NCBI GenBank assembly: GCA_014377425.1
Contig: JACMPQ010000049.1
Span: 1 to 64,000, forward strand
DNA length: 64,000 bases
Source: Microbacteriaceae bacterium
GTDB lineage: Bacteria > Actinomycetota > Actinomycetes > Actinomycetales > Microbacteriaceae
Reading direction: 5' to 3'
Positions 8,373 to 17,510 of the stretch are shown here, one piece after another. Within the stretch, counting starts at the first letter, position 1. Each line of letters opens with the position of its first letter. The notes below the pieces were generated by a model that saw only the letters and a program-made list of their open reading frames with translations, had not been told where the DNA came from and made no database searches. The position numbers and the translations under genes are program-made.

Positions 8373-9357
8373 AGGCTGGCCCATTGCCGTCGCACTTTTG
8401 CAATTCGCCGCGATTTCTCGAGACGGTACGGTTGCCCAGGAGGCCGAACCCGAGCAGTGGGAAAAATCCTTTCGTCAGGTCGCTCGCGCCGGATTCACCG
8501 AAGTTGACCTCACCGACGTCTGGGTGCGGATCGGTGATCTCACTCCCCCGAGGCTTCGAGAATTTGGCCAGGCTGCCGCGGCGGTCGGGCTCACCACTCC
8601 GGCGGTATCTCTTATTCGGCGCAGTGTGATCCATGCTCAAAATGGCGAAGCCAATCTGGCCTACAGCCATCGCGCCATTGATGCCGCAGCGGCCCTCGGC
8701 GCCGCCGTCGTATCGGTGGGTCTTCATCAGGAGCTCACACCCCAGCAAAAGGAACAGCTCTGGTTTTGGACGGCGCCTGGTCACTACGATCCGGTCGGCG
8801 ACCGGGAAATGTGGAAACGGGCCGTCTCCCGCCTCGGTGAGCTTGGCACGCATGCCGCCGAAGTCGGCGTGCTGCTCTCATTGGAAATGTACGAAGACAC
8901 CTACCTTGGTACCGCAGATTCCGCTGTTCGGCTGGTGGAGGAGATCGGCCAGCCAGGGGTGGGGTTGAACCCCGACACCGGCAACCTCCTCCGACTGCAC
9001 CGGGCAATTGACGACTGGCGGGAGCTCCTTGAGCGCACCCTCCCTTACGCAAATTACTGGCACATGAAGAACTATCAGCGCGACGAAGACCGGGCACTCT
9101 CGCGCTACGTAGCCGTGCCATCAACGTTGGAGGGCGGCGTAATCAGCTATCGCGAGGCGATCGAGATCGCAATCTCCGTGGGCTTTCAGGGTGTTCTCTG
9201 TTGCGAGCAGTACGGCGGTGACGGGTTGAGTGTCAGCGCGGCCAATCGGCGATATCTGAAGAGCATTCTTCCCGAGTCAGCGAATTACTTCCCGGGCACG
9301 AGTCGTCGCCTTCAGCTTGCTCCCTCGCCCGCCTCCCGAATCGAAGCATCCACATGA
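8356..9357 (+). CDS. Sugar phosphate isomerase/epimerase, xylose-isomerase-like TIM barrel
   Basis: The 333-residue protein belongs to the AP-endonuclease-2/xylose-isomerase-like TIM barrel family, whose members isomerise or epimerise keto sugars or their phosphates using one or two divalent metals. The expected metal ligands are present in order: Glu in LSLEMYED (near 177), Asp in NPDTGN (near 204), His in YWHMKNY (near 235) and Glu in CCEQYGGDG (near 283). I chose ATG 8356, with GAAAGAAGA upstream, although the frame is open further up inside the FAH gene. It overlaps the FAH gene by 17 bases and the kinase gene by four, so translation is coupled. The position just before a DAK kinase and RpiB suggests ketose or ketose-phosphate isomerisation. 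Confidence 0.85.
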   Translation: MALSAEGWPIAVALLQFAAISRDGTVAQEAEPEQWEKSFRQVARAGFTEVDLTDVWVRIGDLTPPRLREFGQAAAAVGLTTPAVSLIRRSVIHAQNGEANLAYSHRAIDAAAALGAAVVSVGLHQELTPQQKEQLWFWTAPGHYDPVGDREMWKRAVSRLGELGTHAAEVGVLLSLEMYEDTYLGTADSAVRLVEEIGQPGVGLNPDTGNLLRLHRAIDDWRELLERTLPYANYWHMKNYQRDEDRALSRYVAVPSTLEGGVISYREAIEIAISVGFQGVLCCEQYGGDGLSVSAANRRYLKSILPESANYFPGTSRRLQLAPSPASRIEAST

Positions 9358-11072
9358 CGCGCATTTTTGACAACCCGACCAACTTTGCGGATGACGCGCT
9401 CGACGGCTTCGTGGCAGCAAACAGGAGCTACGTGGCCAGAGTCGCCGGTGGGGTGGTGCGATCGACCGCAACCGACCGCGGTCGGGTCGCGTTGGTCATC
9501 GGCGGCGGATCTGGACACTACCCGGCGTTTGCCGGTGTGGTCGGAGCGGGAATTGCCGCCGGTGCCGTGTGCGGAAATGTTTTTACCTCGCCGTCGGCTG
9601 CGCAGGCCTACTCCGTGGCGCGGGTCGTTGAACGTGGGGCAGGCGTGCTCTTCAGCTACGGCAACTACGCCGGAGACGTGCTGCATTTCGGTGAGGCCCA
9701 AACGCGGCTCCTGGCGGATGGCGTTGACACAAGAACGGTGCTCTGCACCGACGACATCGCTAGTGCACCGATCAATGAGCGCGGTTCGCGTCGCGGAATC
9801 GCCGGGGATTTCGTCGTGTTCAAGATTGCCGGTGCGGCGTGTGAGCGCGGTTTCCCTCTCGACGAGGTGGAACGAGTTGCCCGTGCCGCGAATGAACGCA
9901 CCCGGACTCTGGGGGTGGCCTTCGCCGGATGCACACTTCCGGGAGCAACCGGCGAACTTTTCACCGTTGCGACCGGACAAATGTCGATTGGTCTCGGTAT
10001 TCACGGAGAGCCGGGAATCAGTGAACAGCCAATCCCCACCGCCGTAGATCTTGCCGAGCTGATGCTTACGCGACTGTTAACGGATGTTCCCGAAAACCGC
10101 GGCTCCCGGGTTGCCGTGCTTCTGAACGGCCTCGGTACCGTGAAATACGAAGAATTATTCGTGCTCTACAATCATGTTGCCCGCGGTCTAACGACCGCAG
10201 GTATTACCATCGTAGAGCCGGAGTGCGGTGAACTGGTGACGAGTCTCGACATGGCCGGACTTTCCCTCACCCTATTTTGGCTCACGGACGAACTAGAACA
10301 ACTCTGGGGTGATCCCGCGGATACCCCGGGATTTCGAAAAGGCACGAGTGCTGCGCGCGACGTGATTTCTGTGATCGATTATGTGGAAACCGCCCACGAT
10401 CATCTCAGTGCCGGCGAAGAATCCCGCCGGGTTGCGGGAATCGCCGTCACCCTGATCAGCGCGGCGTTAACCACAGTCACCGCCCACGCCGTCGAGCTCG
10501 GGCGAATCGATGCCATCGCCGGTGACGGCGACCATGGCACCGGGATGGTGCGCGGGCTAACGGCGGCCGCGAACTCTGCCGCAGAATCGCTGGAGATGGC
10601 GCTCGGAGTAACCGAATTGCTCGTTAGGGCGGGAAAGGCGTGGTCTGATCGCGCGGGCGGCACCTCCGGAGCACTATGGGGTGCGGCGTTAGTAGCCCTC
10701 GGTCACACTCTTGGCGACCGCGAATACTATCCGGCGAGCGTCATTGCCGATGCACTGACCGAGGCCGTAGCCGCCATCACCACCCTCGGTAAAGCGAGCG
10801 TTGGAGACAAAACCATGGTCGACGCGATGGAACCATTCCGGCATGCCTTCACGAGTGAAGTTACTGCCGGGCATCCACTTGCCAGAGCGCTGGATGCCGC
10901 AGCAGCAGCAGCAACGCTGGCTGCACGCGACACCGCCACGCTTCGCCCGCGTCTGGGCCGCGCCCGCCCCCTCGCCGAGAAGAGCCTTGGACACCCCGAC
11001 GCGGGAGCCACCTCATTCGCACTCATCGTCGCGGGCATTACCGACAACATTTCGAAGGGATTCGCCTCATGA
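9354..11072 (+). CDS. DAK-family ketose kinase (fused DhaK-DhaL; dihydroxyacetone or erythrulose kinase)
   Basis: ATP-dependent kinase for short ketoses. At 572 residues it is the single-chain form, with a DhaK-like domain (about 1-330) and a DhaL-like domain (about 365-572). The DhaK part has GGGSGHYP near 50-57, and His217 in GLGIHGEPG, the residue that binds the ketose carbonyl covalently as a hemiaminal. The DhaL part has GDGDHGTGM at 390-398, the Mg-ATP binding loop. Homologues act on dihydroxyacetone, or on D- or L-erythrulose in tetritol pathways of mycobacteria (DerK, LerK). The RpiB-type gene overlapping its stop favours a tetrulose over dihydroxyacetone, because dihydroxyacetone phosphate would need no such isomerase. 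Both adjoining junctions are ATGA overlaps. Confidence 0.92.
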   Translation: MTRIFDNPTNFADDALDGFVAANRSYVARVAGGVVRSTATDRGRVALVIGGGSGHYPAFAGVVGAGIAAGAVCGNVFTSPSAAQAYSVARVVERGAGVLFSYGNYAGDVLHFGEAQTRLLADGVDTRTVLCTDDIASAPINERGSRRGIAGDFVVFKIAGAACERGFPLDEVERVARAANERTRTLGVAFAGCTLPGATGELFTVATGQMSIGLGIHGEPGISEQPIPTAVDLAELMLTRLLTDVPENRGSRVAVLLNGLGTVKYEELFVLYNHVARGLTTAGITIVEPECGELVTSLDMAGLSLTLFWLTDELEQLWGDPADTPGFRKGTSAARDVISVIDYVETAHDHLSAGEESRRVAGIAVTLISAALTTVTAHAVELGRIDAIAGDGDHGTGMVRGLTAAANSAAESLEMALGVTELLVRAGKAWSDRAGGTSGALWGAALVALGHTLGDREYYPASVIADALTEAVAAITTLGKASVGDKTMVDAMEPFRHAFTSEVTAGHPLARALDAAAAAATLAARDTATLRPRLGRARPLAEKSLGHPDAGATSFALIVAGITDNISKGFAS

Positions 11073-11584
11073 CCACTCTGCTGCGCATTGTTATTGGAAG
11101 TGACTCGGCAGGGCTGAGCTACAAAGATCTCCTTAAGGCCGTTTTGAATGCAGACCCACGGGTCGAGTCGGTGCACGATGTCGGAGTGTCTACAGCGGAC
11201 GCCACCGACACCGACTACCCTCATGTCGGCGTGGCCGCGGCACGGATCGTCGCTGCCGGAGACGCCGATCGGGCACTGCTCATTTGTGGAACCGGCCTCG
11301 GCATGGCAATCTCGGCAAACAAGGTGAGCGGCATTCGTGCTGTGACCGCCCATGACAGCTACTCGGTTGAACGCGGTGTGCTGAGCAACGATGCGCAGGT
11401 GCTCACTATGGGAGAGCGCGTAATCGGTTTTGAACTCGCCAAACGTCTGGTGTTGGAATGGCTCGAGTATCGATTCGACCCGGCGTCTGCCTCTGCCGCA
11501 AAAATCGACGCCATTAGCGAATATGAGATGAGTGTGGATGATCACTCGACGAGCTCGGCTGTTGAGGACCCGACGGTCGCATGA
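11069..11584 (+). CDS. RpiB/LacAB-family sugar-phosphate isomerase
   Basis: A 171-residue aldose-ketose isomerase of the RpiB/LacA/LacB family. It has the catalytic Cys73 in [16 protein letters not shown] and the following [14 protein letters not shown] segment. Family members interconvert ribose/ribulose 5-phosphate or galactose/tagatose 6-phosphate. In tetritol pathways an RpiB relative (DerI/EryI) converts erythrulose 4-phosphate to erythrose 4-phosphate. Pairing with the DAK kinase immediately upstream, with a four-base overlap, makes that last role the most attractive reading here. The C-terminus carries about 20 extra residues rich in Ser, Asp and Glu. Confidence 0.9.
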   Translation: MTTLLRIVIGSDSAGLSYKDLLKAVLNADPRVESVHDVGVSTADATDTDYPHVGVAAARIVAAGDADRALLICGTGLGMAISANKVSGIRAVTAHDSYSVERGVLSNDAQVLTMGERVIGFELAKRLVLEWLEYRFDPASASAAKIDAISEYEMSVDDHSTSSAVEDPTVA

Positions 11585-12624
11585 CCGCGACACCTTTTCG
11601 GGTTGCCATCACCGCCGACGGCGCATCCCCCGACGGTTCTTCCATTTTCGGCGATCTTGGCCTTGACCGGCTCACCGAACGCGGCGTCGAATGGCAGGTA
11701 TTGCCGCGCTACCTGGATCCCCTTCCCGTCGACGACCTAACAGGATTTCACGCTGTTCTCTCGCTCGGTCACACCACCTTTGATGCAGGTTCGGTGTGCC
11801 ATCTGCGGGATTTGCAGTTGATTGCTCGCTTCGGGGCCGGTTTTGAAAGCGTTGATCTCGCCGCCTGCACTCGCGCCGGAGTCGCGGTTACGAACACTCC
11901 GGACGGGGTACGACGGCCCCTGGCTCTCGCCGCATTGACGCTGGTGCTCTCGCTGGCCCACAATCTGCCCGCCAAGGATCGCATTACCCGCACCGGACGC
12001 TGGAGCGATCGTTCGCAGTATCGCGGACACGGCATCGACGGAAAAGTGCTCGGAATCGTGGGATTCGGCAGCGTGGGGGCCGACCTGGCAGGGCTCTGCC
12101 TCGGCCTCGGGTTCACCGTGATCGGCAGCAACCGGAGTGGGCAGAGCACCGCAGCGACCGCGTTGGGGGTCGCTCTGATGGAGGTAGACGAGTTGCTGCG
12201 CGTTTCGGACTACGTGGTGCTCACGGCATCCCTCAATGACGACAGTCGCGGGATGATCGATGCGCGACGAATCGCGCTCATGAAACCGGACGCCTACTTT
12301 GTGAACGTTGCCCGCGGCGGACTGGTTGACCAGAGAGCCCTCACCGCGGCACTTATCGATCAACGAATTGCCGGTGCCGCCCTCGACGTCTTCGAAGTCG
12401 AGCCGATTGCGTCAGCCGATGCGTTGCTGTGCCTCGACACCGTGATCGTGACCCCGCATTCCCTGCCCTGGACAGAGGAGTTCACCCGAGACGTTTCGCG
12501 CAGCGCCATTGCCTCAATACTTGCCGTGGCAGCGGGCGAAACGCCGCACAATCTCCTCAACCCCGAGGTGCTCACTACGGCGCGATGGGCTCGCACCGTT
12601 GCGGCACCAAGGCGAACCATCTAG
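11581..12624 (+). CDS. D-isomer-specific 2-hydroxyacid dehydrogenase
   Basis: NAD(P)-dependent oxidoreductase of the D-2-hydroxyacid dehydrogenase family (phosphoglycerate dehydrogenase-like), 347 residues. It shows the dinucleotide motif VGFGSVG near 158-164, then the catalytic triad: Arg in NVARGGL (near 244), Glu in DVFEVEP (near 272) and His in TPHSLPW (near 292). It is the last gene of the plus-strand operon, overlapping the RpiB gene by four bases. Its stop shares the palindrome CTAG with the stop of the convergent IdnD-like gene. The substrate is unknown; a four- to six-carbon sugar acid would fit the context. Confidence 0.88.
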   Translation: MTATPFRVAITADGASPDGSSIFGDLGLDRLTERGVEWQVLPRYLDPLPVDDLTGFHAVLSLGHTTFDAGSVCHLRDLQLIARFGAGFESVDLAACTRAGVAVTNTPDGVRRPLALAALTLVLSLAHNLPAKDRITRTGRWSDRSQYRGHGIDGKVLGIVGFGSVGADLAGLCLGLGFTVIGSNRSGQSTAATALGVALMEVDELLRVSDYVVLTASLNDDSRGMIDARRIALMKPDAYFVNVARGGLVDQRALTAALIDQRIAGAALDVFEVEPIASADALLCLDTVIVTPHSLPWTEEFTRDVSRSAIASILAVAAGETPHNLLNPEVLTTARWARTVAAPRRTI

Positions 12625-13673
12625 AAGCTGATCAGCACCTTGCCGGAGACCGCGGAGTCTTTCGCGGTCTCAAAAGCAGTTAGCGCCTGATCCACCGGAA
12701 ACTCGTGGGTGATCACCGCGTCGACAACCAGCGAACCATCACTGAGGGCGGTGATGACCTCATCGATCTCGTCGTTGAACCGGAATGAGCCCACGAGCTC
12801 CAGTTCTCGCGTAATCGCCAAGGAGATGAGGGCCGGCTGCTCGCCCGAGGGCAGCAACCCCACCATGACTACCCGACCGCCGCGAGTCGTGCCACGCACT
12901 GCGCTCGCGAGCCCGCGAGAGCTTCCGGATGACTCGAACGCGAGATCTGCATCCACCGCGGCAATCCCCTCGGCGTCCGTGGCGTGAAGAACACCGGTGG
13001 CACCGCATTCCCGAGCGGTCGCGAGGGGGTGGTCGAACATATCGGTCACGATGATTTCTGCGGCGCCCGCTCGGCGTAGAACGGCAACGATGAGACATCC
13101 GATGGGTCCGCTACCCACCACCAACACCCGCTTGCCCCGCACCTCCCCCGCACGCGAGACCGCATGCCAGGCAACGCTCGCCGGTTCGACGAGCGCCGCG
13201 GTACGAAGGGAGAGCCCGGGCGGAAGCGCACGCAGCATCCGCGAGTCCACAACGACCCTGCTGGCGAAGGCACCCTCCGTGTGCGGGAACCGAGCGGCGC
13301 TGCCCAGGTAGGTGCAGCCGGGCGAGAGGTTGGGCCGCTCCGCCGGAAAACGCGCGCCGTCGCCTGGGCCCGGGGTAGCTGGATGCACGGCCACTCGCGT
13401 ACCGGCGACCGGTCCGGGGCCGTCTGCCGCCGCCACCGCCACCGTCCCGACAATTTCGTGCCCGAGAAGGAGTGGCGCCCGCAGAATCGACTCCCCGGCG
13501 GCACCATGAATCCAATAATGCAAATCAGAGCCACAGATTCCGCCATAGGCAATAGCAATCACTGCTTGGTCGGCCGCGGGCGACGGCACCATCACCGGTG
13601 CTACCCGCAAATCATTTTTGGCGTACGCCACCACGCCAACCGCGGTGGTCTGGGGGGTGTGGATCTCAGTCAT
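12621..13673 (-). CDS. idnD: L-idonate 5-dehydrogenase-like alcohol dehydrogenase (MDR family)
   Basis: Medium-chain NAD(P)-dependent dehydrogenase, 350 residues, likely oxidising L-idonate to 5-keto-D-gluconate or a related polyol. The catalytic zinc site is present (Cys47 in GGICGSDLHYWIHG, His72-Glu73 in LLGHEIVG), as is the Rossmann GSGPIG at 187-192. YLGSAARFPHTEGAF is close to the motif seen in IdnD proteins. Unusually, the lobe at about 97-120 that normally carries four structural-zinc cysteines has only one Cys (Cys120). AGAGAGA precedes the ATG. It is the last gene of a minus-strand operon, 86 bases after the IdnO-like gene. A threitol-type dehydrogenase is an alternative. Confidence 0.82.
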   Translation of the reverse strand: MTEIHTPQTTAVGVVAYAKNDLRVAPVMVPSPAADQAVIAIAYGGICGSDLHYWIHGAAGESILRAPLLLGHEIVGTVAVAAADGPGPVAGTRVAVHPATPGPGDGARFPAERPNLSPGCTYLGSAARFPHTEGAFASRVVVDSRMLRALPPGLSLRTAALVEPASVAWHAVSRAGEVRGKRVLVVGSGPIGCLIVAVLRRAGAAEIIVTDMFDHPLATARECGATGVLHATDAEGIAAVDADLAFESSGSSRGLASAVRGTTRGGRVVMVGLLPSGEQPALISLAITRELELVGSFRFNDEIDEVITALSDGSLVVDAVITHEFPVDQALTAFETAKDSAVSGKVLISF

Positions 13674-13759
13674 CGGTGTCTCTCTAAAATCGGGGGTGAG
13701 TTTAGTTACTGCGCGGTTGTGCTGCCGCGAAAGTCAATCAGCTCGTCGGACACGAGACC

Positions 13760-14527
13760 TCAAACGACCGCGGTCATTCCGCCATCGACATAAAGAATTT
13801 GCCCGTTGACGAAATTTGATGCGTTTGAGCTGAGGAACACCAATGCCCCCACCAAATCTTCGGTGTTTCCCCACCGCCCGGCGGGTGTCCGGGACCGAAC
13901 CCAATCGCTGAAGACCGGATCGTTCACGAGCGCCTCGGTAAGTTCGGTTGCAAAGTAGCCGGGCGCGATCGCGTTCACCTGAATACCGCGCGGTGCGAGG
14001 TCGGCGCACATCCCCTTGGTAAGCATCGCGACTCCACCCTTTGTTGCCGCATAGGCCGCGATCCCGGGCCTGCCGAGCTGGGACTGAACCGATCCAATAT
14101 TCACGATCTTTCCCGATCCGGCGGCAATCATCGACCGGGCGACCCGCTGGCTCACCAAAAAGGTGCTTGTCAAGTTTGATGCGACTAAATCGTTCCAGTC
14201 GGAGATCAAAAAATCGGCGAACGGTGCTCGGCGTTGAATTCCGGCGTTGTTCACCAATATCTCGATTGGACCGATCTCCGCCTCAATTCGCGAGATTCCA
14301 TCGTCGACAGCCTCCGGATCGGTCACGTCAAACCGTGCGATATCCACCTCGGTGGCGAAGCCCTTGCCCACACTTTGACGGGCCAACTCAATTGAGTCGG
14401 GATTGCGACCGTGAACGACCACGCGAGCGCCCGCCTGAGCCAGTCCCCGTGCCAGGGTGAGCCCAATTCCACGACTGGAGCCGGTAACGAGGGCAACGCG
14501 GCCGGAGAGATCAAACAGGGTCGTCAT
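13760..14527 (-). CDS. idnO: Gluconate 5-dehydrogenase-like SDR (IdnO type)
   Basis: Short-chain dehydrogenase/reductase, 255 residues. The cofactor motif TGSSRGIG is at 15-22, NNAG at 93-96, and the catalytic Ser146, Tyr159 and Lys163 (YAATK) are in place. The substrate-loop string NNAGIQRRAPF and the end VNGQILYVDGGM closely resemble IdnO/Ga5DH, which reduces 5-keto-D-gluconate to D-gluconate. AAAGGAAG precedes the ATG, which also overlaps the stop of the upstream IclR gene by four bases. With the IdnD-like gene next door and gluconokinase at about 1 kb, it forms a complete idonate-to-6-phosphogluconate set. A tetritol dehydrogenase role (SDR DthD-like) cannot be excluded. Confidence 0.85.
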   Translation of the reverse strand: MTTLFDLSGRVALVTGSSRGIGLTLARGLAQAGARVVVHGRNPDSIELARQSVGKGFATEVDIARFDVTDPEAVDDGISRIEAEIGPIEILVNNAGIQRRAPFADFLISDWNDLVASNLTSTFLVSQRVARSMIAAGSGKIVNIGSVQSQLGRPGIAAYAATKGGVAMLTKGMCADLAPRGIQVNAIAPGYFATELTEALVNDPVFSDWVRSRTPAGRWGNTEDLVGALVFLSSNASNFVNGQILYVDGGMTAVV

Positions 14528-15345
14528 CGTACTTCCTTTGTCTTATTAGTAGCGGGAGCGGCAAGCGTGGCTAGTACCGGTCGCCCCAGGTCGGCTCCCG
14601 CCAGTCGCAAAGCCGAAAGCACCAGTTGCTGCTCTTCAGCGGTATCGCTGGGGTGAACGAGCGACACTCCAATGGCAAACGACGGTTCCCCCTGACCACT
14701 GGACGGCACGAGGACTGCCAGTCCCAAGACACTGAGATGAACTTCGCCATCGTCAGTGGAATACCCCCGTTGCCGAGTTTGCTCGAGTTTGGCGTGCAAA
14801 CTGGCGAGATCCACGGTGGATCGATTGGTCAGGCTCACCAGACTGTTTGGGTCACGAAAAAGCGCCTCAATTTGCCCCCGGGACAGCTCCGACAGCAAGG
14901 CGGTACCGACAGCAGTCGCTGATGCCGGATAACGATCACCTACGCTGGCCGAAAGCGGGAACCGTTCCCGACCCTCGAAAACTGCGAGATACAGCACGCG
15001 CGCGCCGTCAAGCATCGCAATTTGCACGAGTTGACGCCGCAAAACCTCCGACTCCTCGCAGATTCGGTAAAACTCCCGAATCTGGTCAAAACCCGAGAGG
15101 TAGGCGCTGCCGAGCTCAACGACTCGTCGACCCAGCAGGAAGCCTCCCTCCGTGCGGCGGATGAGCCCTCCGTCTTCGAGCGACGCGCAGAGATTCGATG
15201 TTGACGACTTTGCGATTCCCAGTTCACGGGCGATGTCGCTCAGTGGTTTTGGGCGACTGGGTGTAGTGGCAAGCAGGTCGAGGATCCGCAGGGCTTTCAC
15301 CACGGCTGGCGCGAGCGTCGCGCGTTCCGATTCGACCTCGCTCAT
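14524..15345 (-). CDS. IclR-family transcriptional regulator
   Basis: Regulator with an N-terminal winged helix (about residues 12-75, including LSDIARELGIAKSSTSNL) and an IclR effector domain (YPASATAVGTALL, RGYSTDDGE). I chose ATG 15345 (273 residues), which has AAGGG about ten bases upstream. The frame extends to an ATG at 15396 that abuts the stop of the preceding dehydrogenase but lacks a ribosome site. It sits between a 2-hydroxyacid dehydrogenase and the IdnO/IdnD genes in one operon, so it probably controls that operon and perhaps the divergent gene at 16.5 kb. It is a distinct paralogue of the IclR protein at 2.7 kb. Confidence 0.88.
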   Translation of the reverse strand: MSEVESERATLAPAVVKALRILDLLATTPSRPKPLSDIARELGIAKSSTSNLCASLEDGGLIRRTEGGFLLGRRVVELGSAYLSGFDQIREFYRICEESEVLRRQLVQIAMLDGARVLYLAVFEGRERFPLSASVGDRYPASATAVGTALLSELSRGQIEALFRDPNSLVSLTNRSTVDLASLHAKLEQTRQRGYSTDDGEVHLSVLGLAVLVPSSGQGEPSFAIGVSLVHPSDTAEEQQLVLSALRLAGADLGRPVLATLAAPATNKTKEVR

Positions 15346-15396
15346 GGGCGATGCACCCTTCGGCGCAGGTGATGGCTTGTGGCCGGTCGCTGGCAT

Positions 15397-16452
15397 TTAG
15401 TAGAACTCGTGGGTGTTCACCCGATTGATTAGTTCTTCACCGTCTAGAAGACGGCGGCAATTCTCGGCGAAAAGCTCCGCAATGAGCCGGTCTTCGGCGA
15501 CGTTCAGTGCTGCCGTATGCGGGCTGATCAGCACCCGTGGTGATGACCACAGCGGGCTGTCTGATACCAGCGGTTCAGAAGCGAAGACGTCTAAGGCAGC
15601 GAAACCGATTCGCCCGTCAGCCAGAGCTGCGATGAGCGCCGTCTCATCGATCACGGTCCCTCGGCCAACACTCACCAGGGTTGTTCCCGGAGTCACCCGA
15701 TCAAACACGGCTGCACTCAGGAGACCCTCGGTGGTGGCGGTGCCGGGCAGCGTGATAACGACCCCATGAACAGTTCCAATAACGTTGACGATGTCGTCGG
15801 GATGAATGATTCGGCTCACGCCCTCGACCTCTACCGGGTGCCGGCTCGTACCGATGACCGTTGCCCCCAGCGCACTGAGTTTGATCGCGGTGGCCCGGCC
15901 AATGGAGCCGAGGCCGACGATGAGAATGGTTTGTTCGCAGATCAAGCCCATTGTCCATCGGTCCGACCACTGACGATCGGCCTGCTGATTCAGCAGTCGT
16001 GGAAGAGACTTCGCACCGGCGAGGAGACCAAATAGCGCGAATTCGGCGAGTGGTTGTGCGTGGACTCCGGCCGAGGTACTGAAGGCGATTCGCGATAACT
16101 GCTCGGTTGAGAGCGCCGCTTTGGCGACCTGCGCACCCCCGCCGGCGGGCATGGTTTGCACGAAGCGCAGCCGTGGATTCGCGCTGACGGTGCGAGAAAG
16201 CTCGGAAGGATTCTCCCCGGGAACGCCGTAGAGAGCCTCGGCCGAATCAACGAGGTCATCAAACTCTGCTTGTTGCTCTGTTGTTCGCCGGAACTCAGGA
16301 TCGCCGCCGTGATCGCCGGGATGGCGCATGGGCGGGAGTAGGTCTTGCCGAGAAATGAAATCAACGCGCGGCTCAATCGATATAACCCGAGCAATCAGCT
16401 CTTCACTAATGGGAGTAGACGCCACTACTCGAATTCGTATGTCTGAGGTCAT
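15397..16452 (-). CDS. D-isomer-specific 2-hydroxyacid dehydrogenase (second copy)
   Basis: NAD(P)-dependent dehydrogenase of the D-2-hydroxyacid family, 351 residues from ATG 16452 (GAGAG a few bases upstream; a TTG at 16464 is also in frame). The dinucleotide motif is VGLGSIGRA, and the catalytic elements are SVGRGTVIDE (Arg), LDVFASEPL (Glu) and ISPHTAAL (His). It is the first gene of the minus-strand operon and its stop abuts the start region of the IclR gene. It differs clearly from the dehydrogenase at 11.6-12.6 kb, so the two are not a recent duplication. The substrate is unknown. Confidence 0.87.
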   Translation of the reverse strand: MTSDIRIRVVASTPISEELIARVISIEPRVDFISRQDLLPPMRHPGDHGGDPEFRRTTEQQAEFDDLVDSAEALYGVPGENPSELSRTVSANPRLRFVQTMPAGGGAQVAKAALSTEQLSRIAFSTSAGVHAQPLAEFALFGLLAGAKSLPRLLNQQADRQWSDRWTMGLICEQTILIVGLGSIGRATAIKLSALGATVIGTSRHPVEVEGVSRIIHPDDIVNVIGTVHGVVITLPGTATTEGLLSAAVFDRVTPGTTLVSVGRGTVIDETALIAALADGRIGFAALDVFASEPLVSDSPLWSSPRVLISPHTAALNVAEDRLIAELFAENCRRLLDGEELINRVNTHEFY

Positions 16453-16486
16453 CGATGCTCTCAATCGTCATAGGGGAAAAAATAGC

Positions 16487-16503
16487 TGACTTGATCATAG
16501 TCA
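16487..16503. promoter_or_regulatory. Possible operator between divergent genes
   Basis: TGACT (16487-16491) and AGTCA (16499-16503) flank a 7-base centre that includes TGATCA. The dyad sits in the roughly 90-base gap between two divergently transcribed dehydrogenase genes, where a shared regulator such as the nearby IclR protein would be expected to bind. Confidence 0.35.
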
Positions 16504-16531
16504 ATTATTCACCCTGGTGAACAGAGTTCTG

Positions 16532-16537
16532 TATGCT
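16532..16537 (+). promoter_or_regulatory. Putative -10 element of a leaderless promoter
   Basis: TATGCT lies exactly six bases upstream of ATG 16544. No Shine-Dalgarno sequence is visible, consistent with transcription starting at the start codon. Confidence 0.45.
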
Positions 16538-16543
16538 GACCGA

Positions 16544-17449
16544 ATGTCAATCTCTGTTCAGCCCATGCCCTCGCTCGGATTCATCGGCTTGGGAAACATG
16601 GGAATGCCCATGGCCCTGAATTTCCTCGCGGTGCATCCACAGAGGATGACAGTGACCGGCCGATCAAAAGAGCGCGCAGAGCGCGCCATTGCGGCAGGGG
16701 CACGCTGGGTTGCAACCCCGAGAGAAGTCGCGACGGCGAGCCAAATCGTGGTGCTGATGGTGCCGGATCTTCCCCAGGTTATGGAGCTGCTCTTCTCAAC
16801 CGGCGGGATTGCGGAAGCTGAAGGCGACGTCGCCGTCGTGGTGTGCTCCTCGGTGGCCCCCGCGGGAATTCGCGAACTCGACCTTCGGCTTCGCCGCCAG
16901 ACGGACGATCGCATGCGGATCGTTGACGCCCCTGTTTCGGGTGGAGTCGAGGGCGCCGCGGCGGCCACCCTATCGATCATGGTGGGTGGAGATGCTACGA
17001 CTGTCTCTGCGGTGTTACCGGTGCTTCGTCTGTTCGGAACCCCCGTGCATCTTGGTCCGCTGGGTTCCGGTGACGTGGCAAAAGCTTGTAACCAACTCAT
17101 CGTCGCTGCCACTATCGCCGCGATCAGCGAAGCCAGCGTGATTGCAGAGCGATCAGGGATTGACCTCGATGCGCTGTTATCCCTCCTTCAACAGGGGTAC
17201 GCCGGGTCCCGTGTTCTTGAGACGAAGCGGCAACGGCTTGTCGACCGGGATTACACGGCGTCGGGCGTTGCCCGCTACATGGTCAAAGACCTCGGGTTCG
17301 CCGCAGCCACCGCTGCAGAAACTGCGTCGTTCACCCCGGTATTGGACGGGCTTCGAGTGTCGTTCGACGCTTTGGTGGCGCAGGGGCTCGGAGACTTCGA
17401 CCTCGCGGTAATGCACCGCTATGTCGAGTCCCAATCGCGATCGGAATGA
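16544..17449 (+). CDS. NAD(P)-dependent beta-hydroxyacid dehydrogenase (3-hydroxyisobutyrate dehydrogenase family)
   Basis: A 301-residue member of the beta-hydroxyacid dehydrogenase family, which includes 3-hydroxyisobutyrate dehydrogenase, tartronate semialdehyde reductase and L-threonate dehydrogenase. It has the Rossmann motif GLGNMGMPMA at 15-24, the substrate loop DAPVSGGVEGA, and GSGDVAKACNQ with the catalytic Lys180. ATG 16544 is preferred over GTG 16517 because a TATGCT -10 element lies six bases upstream and no ribosome site is present. It diverges from the operon encoding the second 2-hydroxyacid dehydrogenase and probably belongs to the same sugar-acid regulon. The exact substrate is not deducible. 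Confidence 0.88.
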   Translation: MSISVQPMPSLGFIGLGNMGMPMALNFLAVHPQRMTVTGRSKERAERAIAAGARWVATPREVATASQIVVLMVPDLPQVMELLFSTGGIAEAEGDVAVVVCSSVAPAGIRELDLRLRRQTDDRMRIVDAPVSGGVEGAAAATLSIMVGGDATTVSAVLPVLRLFGTPVHLGPLGSGDVAKACNQLIVAATIAAISEASVIAERSGIDLDALLSLLQQGYAGSRVLETKRQRLVDRDYTASGVARYMVKDLGFAAATAAETASFTPVLDGLRVSFDALVAQGLGDFDLAVMHRYVESQSRSE

Positions 17450-17510
17450 CTGACACTCCCGTTTGATCCGAGGTGCACCCAAGGCGACAGTACTGAACGG
17501 GGGGCGGGAT

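Noticed and set aside
17450-17510. Possible terminator between convergent genes (CCCGTT and AACGGG)
   Set aside because: Only 6-bp arms with a loop over 30 bases; too weak to annotate.
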